Positions 1 to 6,396 of a stretch of DNA of 13,006 nucleotides are shown one piece after another. The stretch lies in contig PWYO01000090.1 of NCBI GenBank assembly GCA_003567835.1, positions 1 through 13,006 of the forward strand. The letters are read 5' to 3'. Under the pieces are notes generated by a model. That model was not told where the DNA came from. It was given only the letters and a program-made list of their open reading frames with translations, and did not search any database. The translations under genes and the position numbers were made by a program. How positions within the stretch are numbered: position 1 is the stretch's first letter; each line of letters opens with the position of its first letter. The stretch comes from Actinomycetota bacterium. Its GTDB lineage: Bacteria > Actinomycetota > Humimicrobiia > Humimicrobiales > Humimicrobiaceae.

Positions 1-2
1 AT

Positions 3-30
3 TTGACATATTAATTAATAATAGTATACT
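3..30 (+). promoter_or_regulatory. Sigma-A-type promoter of fliA
   Basis: A perfect TTGACA (3-8) is followed after 16 bp by TATACT (25-30), which is one mismatch from TATAAT. Transcription would begin near 37. A second TATACT lies at 38-43, with TTAATA 17 bp upstream at 15-20, so the promoter may have tandem -10 boxes. The predicted start of transcription falls after the TTG at 31, which argues that the fliA frame begins at the ATG at 73. The element sits at the window edge, so upstream regulatory sites cannot be seen. Confidence 0.7.
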
Positions 31-72
31 TTGAAAATATACTGTTTTTTTACAATATGTGTATATAAAAAA

Positions 73-774
73 ATGGGCCAAAACATTAACTTACTTTGGA
101 AGTATTATAAGGAAAATGATGATCCAGGCAGCCGCAATAAGTTAATTTCCTACTATGCCCCCTTTGTGAAGACCATTGTCCATAAAATCTACTGCACCTT
201 GCCCAATGCTGTAGAATCCTCTGAGCTGGAAAGCTATGCCAATTTGGGGCTCATGGATGCTATGGAAAAATTTGACTATAAAAGGGGCATCAAGTTTGAG
301 ACCTATGCCAGCATCCGGGTAAGAGGGGCCATCATGGACGGAATACGCAAACAGGACTGGCTTCCCCGTTCTTTAAGAAATGAAGAAAAGAAACTCCAAA
401 AAGAACAGGAACAAGCCTCTGGGAACGGCAGCCTAAAAAAAAACCACGCAAATTATGTTTTGATGTCCCTGGATGATCCCCAATTCAGCCAAAACAACAA
501 TTTCAATAAACAGGAATACCAAAACATCGAAGAGGAAAGCCTGCTGATTAACACCCCAGATTTTGCCGATAAGGTCGAAAACAAAATCTGTATCAAAACA
601 GCAGTAAAAGCGCTCAACCGCCAGGAGAGAAAGGTCATTTACCTCTATTATTTCAAAGGCCGAACCTTCAAGGAAATCGGCGCCATGATGTCGGTTACCG
701 AGTCCAGGGTCTCCCAGATCCACAAAAAGTCCCTCAAAAAGCTTAAAAACAGTATGGGAGAATTTTTTAAATAA
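73..774 (+). CDS. fliA: Flagellar RNA polymerase sigma factor FliA/SigD (sigma-28), shortened sigma-3 region
   Basis: Directs RNA polymerase to late flagellar promoters. The 233-residue product has sigma region 2 at about residues 24-102, including SYANLGLMDAMEKFD (54-68), the region 2.3/2.4 segment FETYASIRVRGAIMDGIRK (75-93) and DWLPRS (95-100). Region 4 is at about 178-226, with the helix-turn-helix FKEIGAMMSVTESRVSQIH. Between LPRSLR (97-102) and SLDDP (132-136) there are only 29 residues. E. coli FliA and B. subtilis SigD, as I recall them, have about 50 there, including an EIAEELG-like helix-turn-helix that is absent here. I chose ATG 73 over TTG 31 because the predicted transcript starts after 31 and family homology begins after 73. 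No clear Shine-Dalgarno sequence precedes it. Its likely targets are the sigma-28 promoters at 816-842, 6329-6356 and 10747-10773. No FlgM antagonist is encoded in this window. Confidence 0.95.
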   Translation: MGQNINLLWKYYKENDDPGSRNKLISYYAPFVKTIVHKIYCTLPNAVESSELESYANLGLMDAMEKFDYKRGIKFETYASIRVRGAIMDGIRKQDWLPRSLRNEEKKLQKEQEQASGNGSLKKNHANYVLMSLDDPQFSQNNNFNKQEYQNIEEESLLINTPDFADKVENKICIKTAVKALNRQERKVIYLYYFKGRTFKEIGAMMSVTESRVSQIHKKSLKKLKNSMGEFFK

Positions 775-815
775 ATACCCTATCTGATGATCTCATTTTT
801 TATCCACACATCATT

Positions 816-842
816 TAAGATTTATCCATTCTCACCCGATAA
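816..842 (+). promoter_or_regulatory. Sigma-28 promoter of the flgF operon
   Basis: TAAG (816-819), a 15-bp spacer, then CCCGATAA (835-842). The known sigma-28/SigD consensus is TAAA-N14-16-GCCGATAA/T, so this has one mismatch in each box. It lies 37 bp before the flgF start and shares its exact spacing with the fliD promoter. It implies that the flgF-to-csrA run is at least partly under FliA control. Confidence 0.75.
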
Positions 843-878
843 TACTATTAGAAGAAAAAAATATTTGGATAAGAAGAC

Positions 879-1628
879 TTGATCAAAGGGATTTACTTAA
901 CCGCTTCAGGGATGAATGTGGACCAAAAGAGAATGGATGTCTTATCCAGCAACTTAGCCAATATCGGTTCCACCGGCTATAAGAGGAAGGATATTAATTT
1001 TACCGCATACAGGGATATGCTGGTAGATAACCTGGGAAACCGGCGGCATCTGGGGTCCCTGCCCCAAGGGCTTATTATCCACAACTTCAGCCTGAACATG
1101 GACAATGGGGCCACCAAGCACACCCAAAACCCCTTTGATTTTGCCTTAAACGACCTTCATTTCTTTACACTGGAAGACGAGGAGGGCCGCCAGCTATTGA
1201 CCAGAAACGGCTCTTTTGCGCTGGATGAACAGAATTTTCTGGTCAACCAGGACGGCCACCGGGTATTGGGGGAAGGAGGGGCCATAAACATTGCGGACAC
1301 CCAAGCATTCGAAGTGGACCAGGAGGGCAATATTACCTTAGACGGTCAATTTTTGGACCGTTTCCAGATTACTTCTGTGGCCCATGCGGGAGATCTTATG
1401 GTCACCAACACCCCCTACTACTTGTTAAGAGAAGGGGCCCAGCCGCCGGAGGAAGGCCAAATTGAGGTCAAACAAGGTTTTTTAGAACAATCGAATGTCA
1501 ACGGCATTGCCCTGATGACCGAGATGATTTCGGTGATGCGCTCCTATGAAGCAAACCAGCGGGCCGTACAATTGCAGGACGAAGCCCTTTCCAGGACCGT
1601 CAACCAGGTAGGCAAAACCAATATTTAA
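879..1628 (+). CDS. flgF: Flagellar basal-body rod protein FlgF (FlhO-like)
   Basis: Proximal rod component of the flagellar basal body, exported by the flagellar type III system. The 249-residue product begins MIKGIYLTASGM, matching the MIRGLYTAASGM start of the family, and continues with the N-terminal rod motif SSNLANIGSTGYKR (23-36). The C-terminal rod/hook helix is at about 200-245, with QSNVNGIALMTEMISVMRSY and EANQRAVQLQDEALS. The start is TTG at 879: an in-frame stop at 870-872 lies just upstream and no ATG fits. The ribosome site is weak (GGATAAGAAG, 867-876). It is the first gene of the run downstream of a sigma-28-type promoter, and flgG follows after 12 nt. FlgF and FlgG are paralogues; the F assignment rests on position and the MIKG start. 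Confidence 0.92.
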   Translation: MIKGIYLTASGMNVDQKRMDVLSSNLANIGSTGYKRKDINFTAYRDMLVDNLGNRRHLGSLPQGLIIHNFSLNMDNGATKHTQNPFDFALNDLHFFTLEDEEGRQLLTRNGSFALDEQNFLVNQDGHRVLGEGGAINIADTQAFEVDQEGNITLDGQFLDRFQITSVAHAGDLMVTNTPYYLLREGAQPPEEGQIEVKQGFLEQSNVNGIALMTEMISVMRSYEANQRAVQLQDEALSRTVNQVGKTNI

Positions 1629-1640
1629 GCGGAGGAAAAT

Positions 1641-2393
1641 ATGAACAGCTTATATGCCGCATCCATGGGCATGATCAACCAGCAGATGAATGTGGATGTC
1701 ATATCCAATAATCTGGCCAATATCAATACCCCCGGCTTTAAAAAAAGTGAGCTGAATTTCAAAGATTTCTATTACCATGACATGGGCATGGGGGGCAATA
1801 TCAACCTCATGGTCGGCCAGGGCTCCAAAGTGGCCGGTGTGAGCAGAATTCATTCCCAGGGAACGCTTACCGAAAGCACCAACCCCCTGGATTTGGCCAT
1901 TGAAGGGGAAGGATTTTTCCAGATCCAGCTGCCGGACGGCACAGTGGGCTATACCCGCGACGGGTCCTTTCGATTGGACGGGGAAGGCAATGTGGTCACC
2001 GTGGAAGGCTATTTTTTGCAGCCGCCTATCCATATAGGGGGCCAGTACAGCGATATTATGGTAGACAATGCGGGCAATGTATCCATTATGCCCCTGGACG
2101 GGGACCAGCCCCAGGAAGTAGGCCAGATTACACTGGCCCGTTTTGCCAATCCTGCAGGGCTTCAAAATATATCGGGAAGCATTTATACCCAGACCGCGGT
2201 CTCCGGGGTCCCGGTGCAGGCAGCCGGCGGAGACGGGGCAGGCATCATCCGGCAGGGCTACAGGGAAATGGCCAATGTCAATGTCATCGAAGAGATGGTA
2301 AGCCTCATTGCTGCCCAGCGGGCCTATGAGATTAACTCCAAGGCGGTAAGAACCGCCGACGAGATGATGGGCATCAGGAACAATCTAAGGTAG
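1641..2393 (+). CDS. flgG: Flagellar basal-body distal rod protein FlgG (FlhP-like)
   Basis: Distal rod subunit linking the rod to the hook. The 250-residue product begins MNSLYAASMGM and carries the rod-family signature SNNLANINTPGFKKSELNF near residues 22-40. A central segment contains STNPLDLAIEGEGFFQI, typical of the FlgE/F/G group. The C-terminal helix has the FlgG hallmarks ANVNVIEEMVSLIAAQRAYE and INSKAVRTADEMM. Length is slightly below the usual 260 or so. A good ribosome site, GGAGG (1631-1635), lies 5 nt before the ATG. It is co-transcribed with flgF, and flgJ follows after 7 nt. Confidence 0.96.
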   Translation: MNSLYAASMGMINQQMNVDVISNNLANINTPGFKKSELNFKDFYYHDMGMGGNINLMVGQGSKVAGVSRIHSQGTLTESTNPLDLAIEGEGFFQIQLPDGTVGYTRDGSFRLDGEGNVVTVEGYFLQPPIHIGGQYSDIMVDNAGNVSIMPLDGDQPQEVGQITLARFANPAGLQNISGSIYTQTAVSGVPVQAAGGDGAGIIRQGYREMANVNVIEEMVSLIAAQRAYEINSKAVRTADEMMGIRNNLR

Positions 2394-2400
2394 GTGGCGC

Positions 2401-2763
2401 ATGGCTATTGAAAAAATCGGGCTTGGCCCGGATGAGTCAGAAAAAACCCAGTCTCCTGTAAAAGAAGAGGACCTGCGCTTCAGCAGGGATCTGCAGAAAG
2501 CAGCAGGGGAATTTGAGAAGGTGCTGCTAAAGTATATGGTGGACCAGATGTTTGCCTCTGTGGAAAGCCTGGCTGGGGGCCACAGCTATGAACGGTCCCT
2601 GTGGCAGGACCATTTTACGGCTGAACTGGCTTCCAGCATATCAGAGAACACCTCCCTGGGCATAAGCGAAGCCATATACAGCCAGCTTACCCGCCAGATA
2701 ACCGGGCCCGAGCCTGAACAAAAAACCGAACAAACAGGAGAAGAGGATGCAAGTCCTGATTAA
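2401..2763 (+). CDS. flgJ: FlgJ-type rod-binding protein, single domain
   Basis: Predicted rod-assembly scaffold. The 120-residue product matches the FlgJ N-terminal rod-binding domain at about residues 32-97: AAGEFEKVLLKYMVDQM, a polar middle segment ending in LWQDHFTAELA, and TSLGISEAIYSQL, which corresponds to the usual GxGLAxxLYxQL ending. The peptidoglycan-hydrolase domain fused to FlgJ in many Proteobacteria is missing, as is common outside that phylum, so another enzyme would have to open the wall for the rod. The tail (about 100-120) is acidic and probably disordered. The ATG is 7 nt after the flgG stop, with an AGGTGG (2392-2397) overlapping that stop. The last 17 nt overlap flgN. 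Confidence 0.88.
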   Translation: MAIEKIGLGPDESEKTQSPVKEEDLRFSRDLQKAAGEFEKVLLKYMVDQMFASVESLAGGHSYERSLWQDHFTAELASSISENTSLGISEAIYSQLTRQITGPEPEQKTEQTGEEDASPD

Positions 2764-3244
2764 AGAGCTCATCGAATGCTTGGACCAAGAGATTGATGCC
2801 TACAGGCATATACTCAACCTTATTTCCCAGGAAAAAGAGCTGCTGGTGCAAAACAGGGAAGAAGATCTGGAGCGCCTGCTCCTGGACCTTGACGAGCAGG
2901 TCAAAAAAGCCCGGTACCTGGAGACAGACCGGGTCAAGATCACCAAACGCATGGGCGTGGCCAATGAAGGCACCACCTGGTTTGCCTCAGAGAAACAAAT
3001 GGAGGCGTTTGCGGGAAAAGAAATGGCAGCCCAGATTACAGAAAGGATTGAAAAAATCAAAGGACTGGTATTAAAGATCAGCGAAATCAATAACAATAAT
3101 GTGTTTTTAATCAACCAGGGCAGAAAAAATATCAAGGCCTTTTTTGACCTTATTTTAAAGCAGCATGACAGCCGGACCTATACCAATAATGGGAAAATCG
3201 GCAGCAAGTTCCAGAAAAATATCCTGCTGGACAAAAGGCTTTAG
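2747..3244 (+). CDS. flgN: FlgN-family export chaperone for FlgK/FlgL
   Basis: Cytoplasmic helical chaperone expected to guard the hook-associated proteins FlgK and FlgL before export. The 165-residue product has the FlgN layout: a long amphipathic N-terminal helix (LIKELIECLDQEIDAYRHIL, 4-23), the LVQNREEDLERLLLDLDEQ segment, then LETDRVKI (58-65), and a C-terminal coiled region ending in a short basic tail with LLDKRL. AGGAG (2736-2740) lies 6 nt before the ATG. The gene overlaps flgJ by 17 nt in another frame, which suggests translational coupling, and sits directly before flgK, its expected client. Many Bacillota have flgM just upstream; here flgJ occupies that place. Confidence 0.85.
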   Translation: MQVLIKELIECLDQEIDAYRHILNLISQEKELLVQNREEDLERLLLDLDEQVKKARYLETDRVKITKRMGVANEGTTWFASEKQMEAFAGKEMAAQITERIEKIKGLVLKISEINNNNVFLINQGRKNIKAFFDLILKQHDSRTYTNNGKIGSKFQKNILLDKRL

Positions 3245-3252
3245 GGAGAATT

Positions 3253-4653
3253 ATGAGCTCATCTTTTTTTGGATTTAATATCGGAGTCAGGGCGCTTACC
3301 ACCAGCCAGCGGGCCCTGGAGGTCATCGGCCATAATATTGCCAATATCAATACCCCCGGCCACAGCCGCCAGGAAGCGGTGGTGCGCACCACCCAGCCTG
3401 AAGGCACCCCCGCCATTAACCGGGGCATTACCCCCGGCCAGGTAGGCTCCGGGGTACAGGTGGCCGAGATCCGCAGGCTCCATGATGCCTATATCGAAAG
3501 GCAGCTCAACCAGGAATACCACAATATGGGCAAATGGGAGACCAGCTTGACCGTATTTGAGCAGGTTGAGGGCATCTTTGCTGAGCCCACCGAACACGGG
3601 CTTCGGGCCATGATGGATGCCTACTGGAATTCCTGGCAGGCCCTGGAAAGCAGCCCCGAGGACTATTCGGTGCGAAAAAACCTGGCGGAGAATGCCAAGA
3701 GCCTTACCAACCATATGAAAAGCATTTACGGCAAACTGCAGTCCTACCGCAAGGAGCTGGACCTGGAAGTGGCCACCAAGGTGGCTGCGGTAAACAACTA
3801 CACCCACCAGATCAAGGAGCTGAACCACCTTATTAAGTCGGTTTCCATCAGCGGGGACAACCCCAATGACCTTCTGGACCGCAGGGACGCCCTCATAGGA
3901 GAGCTGAGCAAAATCATCCAGGTGGATATGCGCAGCAATCAGCACAATATGGTGGATATCTTTCTGGGGGGCACCGCCCTGGTACGCGGTGAGGCAAGCT
4001 TTGACCTGGAAGCGGCACTGTCCCCAGAGACCGGTTTTAACCAGGTGCGCTGGGCGGGAAGCGAAAGGGAAGCCCAGATTACCAATGGCCAGCTGTATGC
4101 CCTGGTCAATTTTCGGGATGACTATATCCAGGAGACCCTAGACACGCTGGATCAGATGGCCGCCGCCTTCATTGAGCAGACCAATACCCTGCACCGGGAA
4201 GGCTATGGACTGGACGGCGAGGCCACCGGCTATGATTTTTTCACGGGCACAGGGGTGGCCGATATCGATGTGGTCAGCGAAGTCTACCACAATATCCAGC
4301 TTATTGCCGCAGCCGGCACGCCCCAGGCGCCGGGAGACAATGCCGCCGCCCAAAGCATCCTGGCTTTGAGGGGCCAGAAACTCATGGAAGAAGGCAGCAC
4401 CACCATAGATGAATATTATAATAATATGATGGTTAAAATGGGCATTGAGTTTCAGCAGTGCATGCGGGAGCATGAGAACTCCAACCTGCTGATTAACAAA
4501 ATCGATATGCGCAGGGAGAGCGTGTCCGGCATCTCTCTGGACCAGGAGCTGGTCAACATGGTCAAGTTCCAGCATTCCTACAATGCCGCAGCCAGGATCA
4601 TCAATACCATGGACCAGCTGTTTGAGACCATTATCCGGGATATGGGCCGATAG
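3253..4653 (+). CDS. flgK: Flagellar hook-associated protein 1, FlgK
   Basis: Forms the first layer of the hook-filament junction outside the cell. The 466-residue product begins with the FlgK form of the rod/hook motif: FFGFNIGVRALTTSQRALEV, then GHNIANINTPGHSRQEAV (about 27-44). LHDAYIERQLNQE (about 77-89) and YWNSWQALESSPED are characteristic FlgK segments. The C-terminal D0 helix carries GISLDQELVNMVKFQHSYNA and ARIINTMDQLFETI. Length is at the short end of the family, so the outer domains are small. The ribosome site AGGGAG (3243-3248) overlaps the flgN stop and lies 4 nt before the ATG. flgL follows immediately. Confidence 0.97.
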   Translation: MSSSFFGFNIGVRALTTSQRALEVIGHNIANINTPGHSRQEAVVRTTQPEGTPAINRGITPGQVGSGVQVAEIRRLHDAYIERQLNQEYHNMGKWETSLTVFEQVEGIFAEPTEHGLRAMMDAYWNSWQALESSPEDYSVRKNLAENAKSLTNHMKSIYGKLQSYRKELDLEVATKVAAVNNYTHQIKELNHLIKSVSISGDNPNDLLDRRDALIGELSKIIQVDMRSNQHNMVDIFLGGTALVRGEASFDLEAALSPETGFNQVRWAGSEREAQITNGQLYALVNFRDDYIQETLDTLDQMAAAFIEQTNTLHREGYGLDGEATGYDFFTGTGVADIDVVSEVYHNIQLIAAAGTPQAPGDNAAAQSILALRGQKLMEEGSTTIDEYYNNMMVKMGIEFQQCMREHENSNLLINKIDMRRESVSGISLDQELVNMVKFQHSYNAAARIINTMDQLFETIIRDMGR

Positions 4654-4662
4654 GAGGGCGTG

Positions 4663-5568
4663 ATGAAGATTACATACAACAGTTTGATTAATTCAGTCAA
4701 CAACAGCATGCAGTCCAACCTGCGTAAGCTGCAGGACCTGCAGCAAAAGCTCTCATCGGGAAAAAAGATCAATGCCCCTTCCGATGACCCCATTGTGGCT
4801 GCCCGCCTCAATATCTTTAAAACCCAAAAAAGCCAGTATGAGCAGTATATCAACACCATTGATTATGCCCAAAGCTGGCTGGAGCGCACCGAAAACAGTG
4901 TCAACCAGATCAACGGCACCATGCAGGCCCTGCGGGATATCTGCATTCAGGCAGGCAGTGATGCCTTAAGTGAGGACGGCAGGCATTCCCTGTACCTGGA
5001 AGCAGAGCAGCTCTACCAGAAGCTTTTAAGCGACGCCAATGGCCAGCATCTGGGCAATTACCTGTTTGCGGGGCTTAAAACCACCCAGGCCCCCTTTGGG
5101 GTAAGCGAGGGCACGGTTTCCTATGCCGGAGACCAGGGGGCCATGGTCCGGGGCATCTCCTTTGAATCGGATATGGCCATCAACATCGACGGGGCCCGGC
5201 TGTTTAATATGGACCATGCGGTATCCGAAGACCCGGATGTGTTTGCCATCATAGAGGATCTGATGCAGGCGCTCCAGGACAATGACCCAGAGCCGGTAAC
5301 CGGAGAGATTTTAGAGCAGCTGGACCGGGCTTCAGCCAATATACTCAATATCTACTCCGAGATCGGGGCCCGGGTCAACCGGCTGGACATGACCCGCCAG
5401 CAGCATGAAAATGCACTTTTGGGTCTGGAAAAAAACATTTCTGTCAATGAAGACATCGATATTGCCGAGGTGATCATGGAGCTGCGCAAGGCGGAGATGG
5501 TGTATATGACCTCCCTGGACGTGGCTGGGCGTATCTTTCCCCCCAGCCTGCTTGATTATTTAAGATAA
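4663..5568 (+). CDS. flgL: Flagellar hook-associated protein 3, FlgL
   Basis: Second layer of the hook-filament junction and flagellin-related in structure. The 301-residue product begins MKITYNSLINSVNNSMQSNL and contains the FlgL/flagellin N-terminal signature LQQKLSSGKKINAPSDDP (about 27-44). NYLFAGLKTTQAPF (about 129-142) is typical of FlgL. The C-terminal helix ends with SLLDYLR. I prefer the ATG at 4663 over the in-frame GTG at 4660: AGGAGG (4652-4657), which overlaps the flgK stop, is 5 nt from the ATG but only 2 nt from the GTG. It follows flgK closely, and a 38-nt gap leads to fliW. Confidence 0.96.
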   Translation: MKITYNSLINSVNNSMQSNLRKLQDLQQKLSSGKKINAPSDDPIVAARLNIFKTQKSQYEQYINTIDYAQSWLERTENSVNQINGTMQALRDICIQAGSDALSEDGRHSLYLEAEQLYQKLLSDANGQHLGNYLFAGLKTTQAPFGVSEGTVSYAGDQGAMVRGISFESDMAINIDGARLFNMDHAVSEDPDVFAIIEDLMQALQDNDPEPVTGEILEQLDRASANILNIYSEIGARVNRLDMTRQQHENALLGLEKNISVNEDIDIAEVIMELRKAEMVYMTSLDVAGRIFPPSLLDYLR

Positions 5569-5606
5569 TGCTTTATTATGGAAAAAGATAAAAGAGGTAA
5601 TAAAAG

Positions 5607-6089
5607 ATGAACATCCATACAGAAAGATTCGGGCAGGTCAAGGTGCCCGATGATAAAATCATCAAAATTGACGGCGGGGTTATCGGTTTTGAGGATAAGA
5701 CCCGGTTTATATTGCTTGATTTTTTGGAAAAATCCCCGCTCAAGTGGCTGCAGTCCACCGAAGATGGGGCCCTGGCCTTTGTGGTCTGCGATCCCTGGCA
5801 TTTTTTCAAAGACTATGATCCGGATATCAGCGCAGAGGATAAAAAAGAGATCAATCTTGGTTCCCAGGATGACCTGGTGCTTTTGACCATTGCCACCGTT
5901 CCAGCGGATATCAGCCAGACCAGCTTGAATCTTTTAAGCCCTATTATCATCAATATGGACAAGATGGCCGCAAAACAGATCATCCTCTATGACAGCGCCT
6001 ATACCACCAAGCATAAGGTATTTCGGACCATCAAGGTCAACAATAAAGAACTGGCCAAAAATAATAGCAAAAAAAGCAATTCCCTATAA
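5607..6089 (+). CDS. fliW: Flagellar assembly factor FliW, CsrA antagonist
   Basis: Cytoplasmic protein that, in B. subtilis, binds flagellin and CsrA in mutually exclusive fashion: when flagellin is exported, free FliW traps CsrA and releases flagellin translation. The 160-residue product shows the FliW pattern: IDGGVIGFEDKTRFILLDF (22-40), PLKWLQSTEDGALAFVVCDP (about 44-63), the strand region DDLVLLTIATVP, and SLNLLSPIIINMDKMAAKQIILYDSAY in two adjoining strands. The last 15 residues are basic and asparagine/serine-rich, probably flexible. GAGG (5594-5597) lies 9 nt before the ATG. csrA starts 3 nt after the stop, the classic pairing. Confidence 0.96.
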   Translation: MNIHTERFGQVKVPDDKIIKIDGGVIGFEDKTRFILLDFLEKSPLKWLQSTEDGALAFVVCDPWHFFKDYDPDISAEDKKEINLGSQDDLVLLTIATVPADISQTSLNLLSPIIINMDKMAAKQIILYDSAYTTKHKVFRTIKVNNKELAKNNSKKSNSL

Positions 6090-6092
6090 TCT

Positions 6093-6314
6093 ATGTTGGT
6101 ACTCACCCGAAAAATCAATGAAAGCATCATCATCGAAGAAGACATCAAGATCAAAATCCTGGAAGTCAAGGGCGAGAAGGTAAAAATCGGCATCATCGCC
6201 CCCAAGCACCTTACCATCCTCAGGGATGAACTGTACCAGGAAGTCTCCCAGCAGAACAAAAAAGCCTCCGATATCAGCGACAAGAGCCTAAAAGAGCTTT
6301 TCAAAAACATCTAA
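6093..6314 (+). CDS. csrA: Translational regulator CsrA
   Basis: Small RNA-binding dimer that represses flagellin translation by binding GGA motifs in the fliC leader. The 73-residue product begins MLVLTRKINESI and keeps the RNA-contact residues L4, R6 and R44 (in the segment LTILRDELYQEV). Position 43 is L rather than the H of B. subtilis. It has the C-terminal extension found in FliW-regulated CsrA (about 52-73). N55, reported to matter for FliW binding in B. subtilis, is present. No Shine-Dalgarno sequence is visible before the ATG and the gap to fliW is 3 nt, so translation is probably coupled to fliW. This could fix the FliW:CsrA ratio (inference). Confidence 0.97.
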   Translation: MLVLTRKINESIIIEEDIKIKILEVKGEKVKIGIIAPKHLTILRDELYQEVSQQNKKASDISDKSLKELFKNI

Positions 6315-6328
6315 ATTCCCCCAAACCT

Positions 6329-6356
6329 TAAAGTCCGGCCCCCATTTATCCGATAT
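6329..6356 (+). promoter_or_regulatory. Sigma-28 promoter of fliC
   Basis: TAAA (6329-6332), a 16-bp spacer, then TCCGATAT (6349-6356). Compared with TAAA-N14-16-GCCGATAT this is a perfect -35 box and a -10 box with one mismatch. Transcription would start near 6363, giving a fliC leader of about 150 nt. The promoter lies just downstream of the csrA stop and makes fliC independent of the upstream operon. Confidence 0.85.
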
Positions 6357-6396
6357 AAGTAAGTGAAGGCAAAAAAAATGAAAGGAGGCCAAACCT

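Noticed and set aside
31..72. TTG at 31 as the start of fliA, adding 14 residues
   Set aside because: The predicted sigma-A promoter would begin transcription around 37, after this codon. The extra residues (MKIYCFFTICVYKK) do not resemble the family and the region is promoter-like AT-rich DNA.
775..878. A terminator between fliA and flgF
   Set aside because: There is a T-run at about 796-801, but no stable stem precedes it. Some read-through from fliA into flgF is therefore possible.
1650..2165. Long reverse-strand open frames opposite flgG, flgK, fliC, the glycosyltransferase and others
   Set aside because: They lie entirely within well-supported genes, lack family features, and are explained by codon bias on the coding strand.
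4660..4662. GTG at 4660 as the flgL start
   Set aside because: AGGAGG ends only 2 nt before it, while the next codon is an ATG with proper spacing and a family-like N-terminus.
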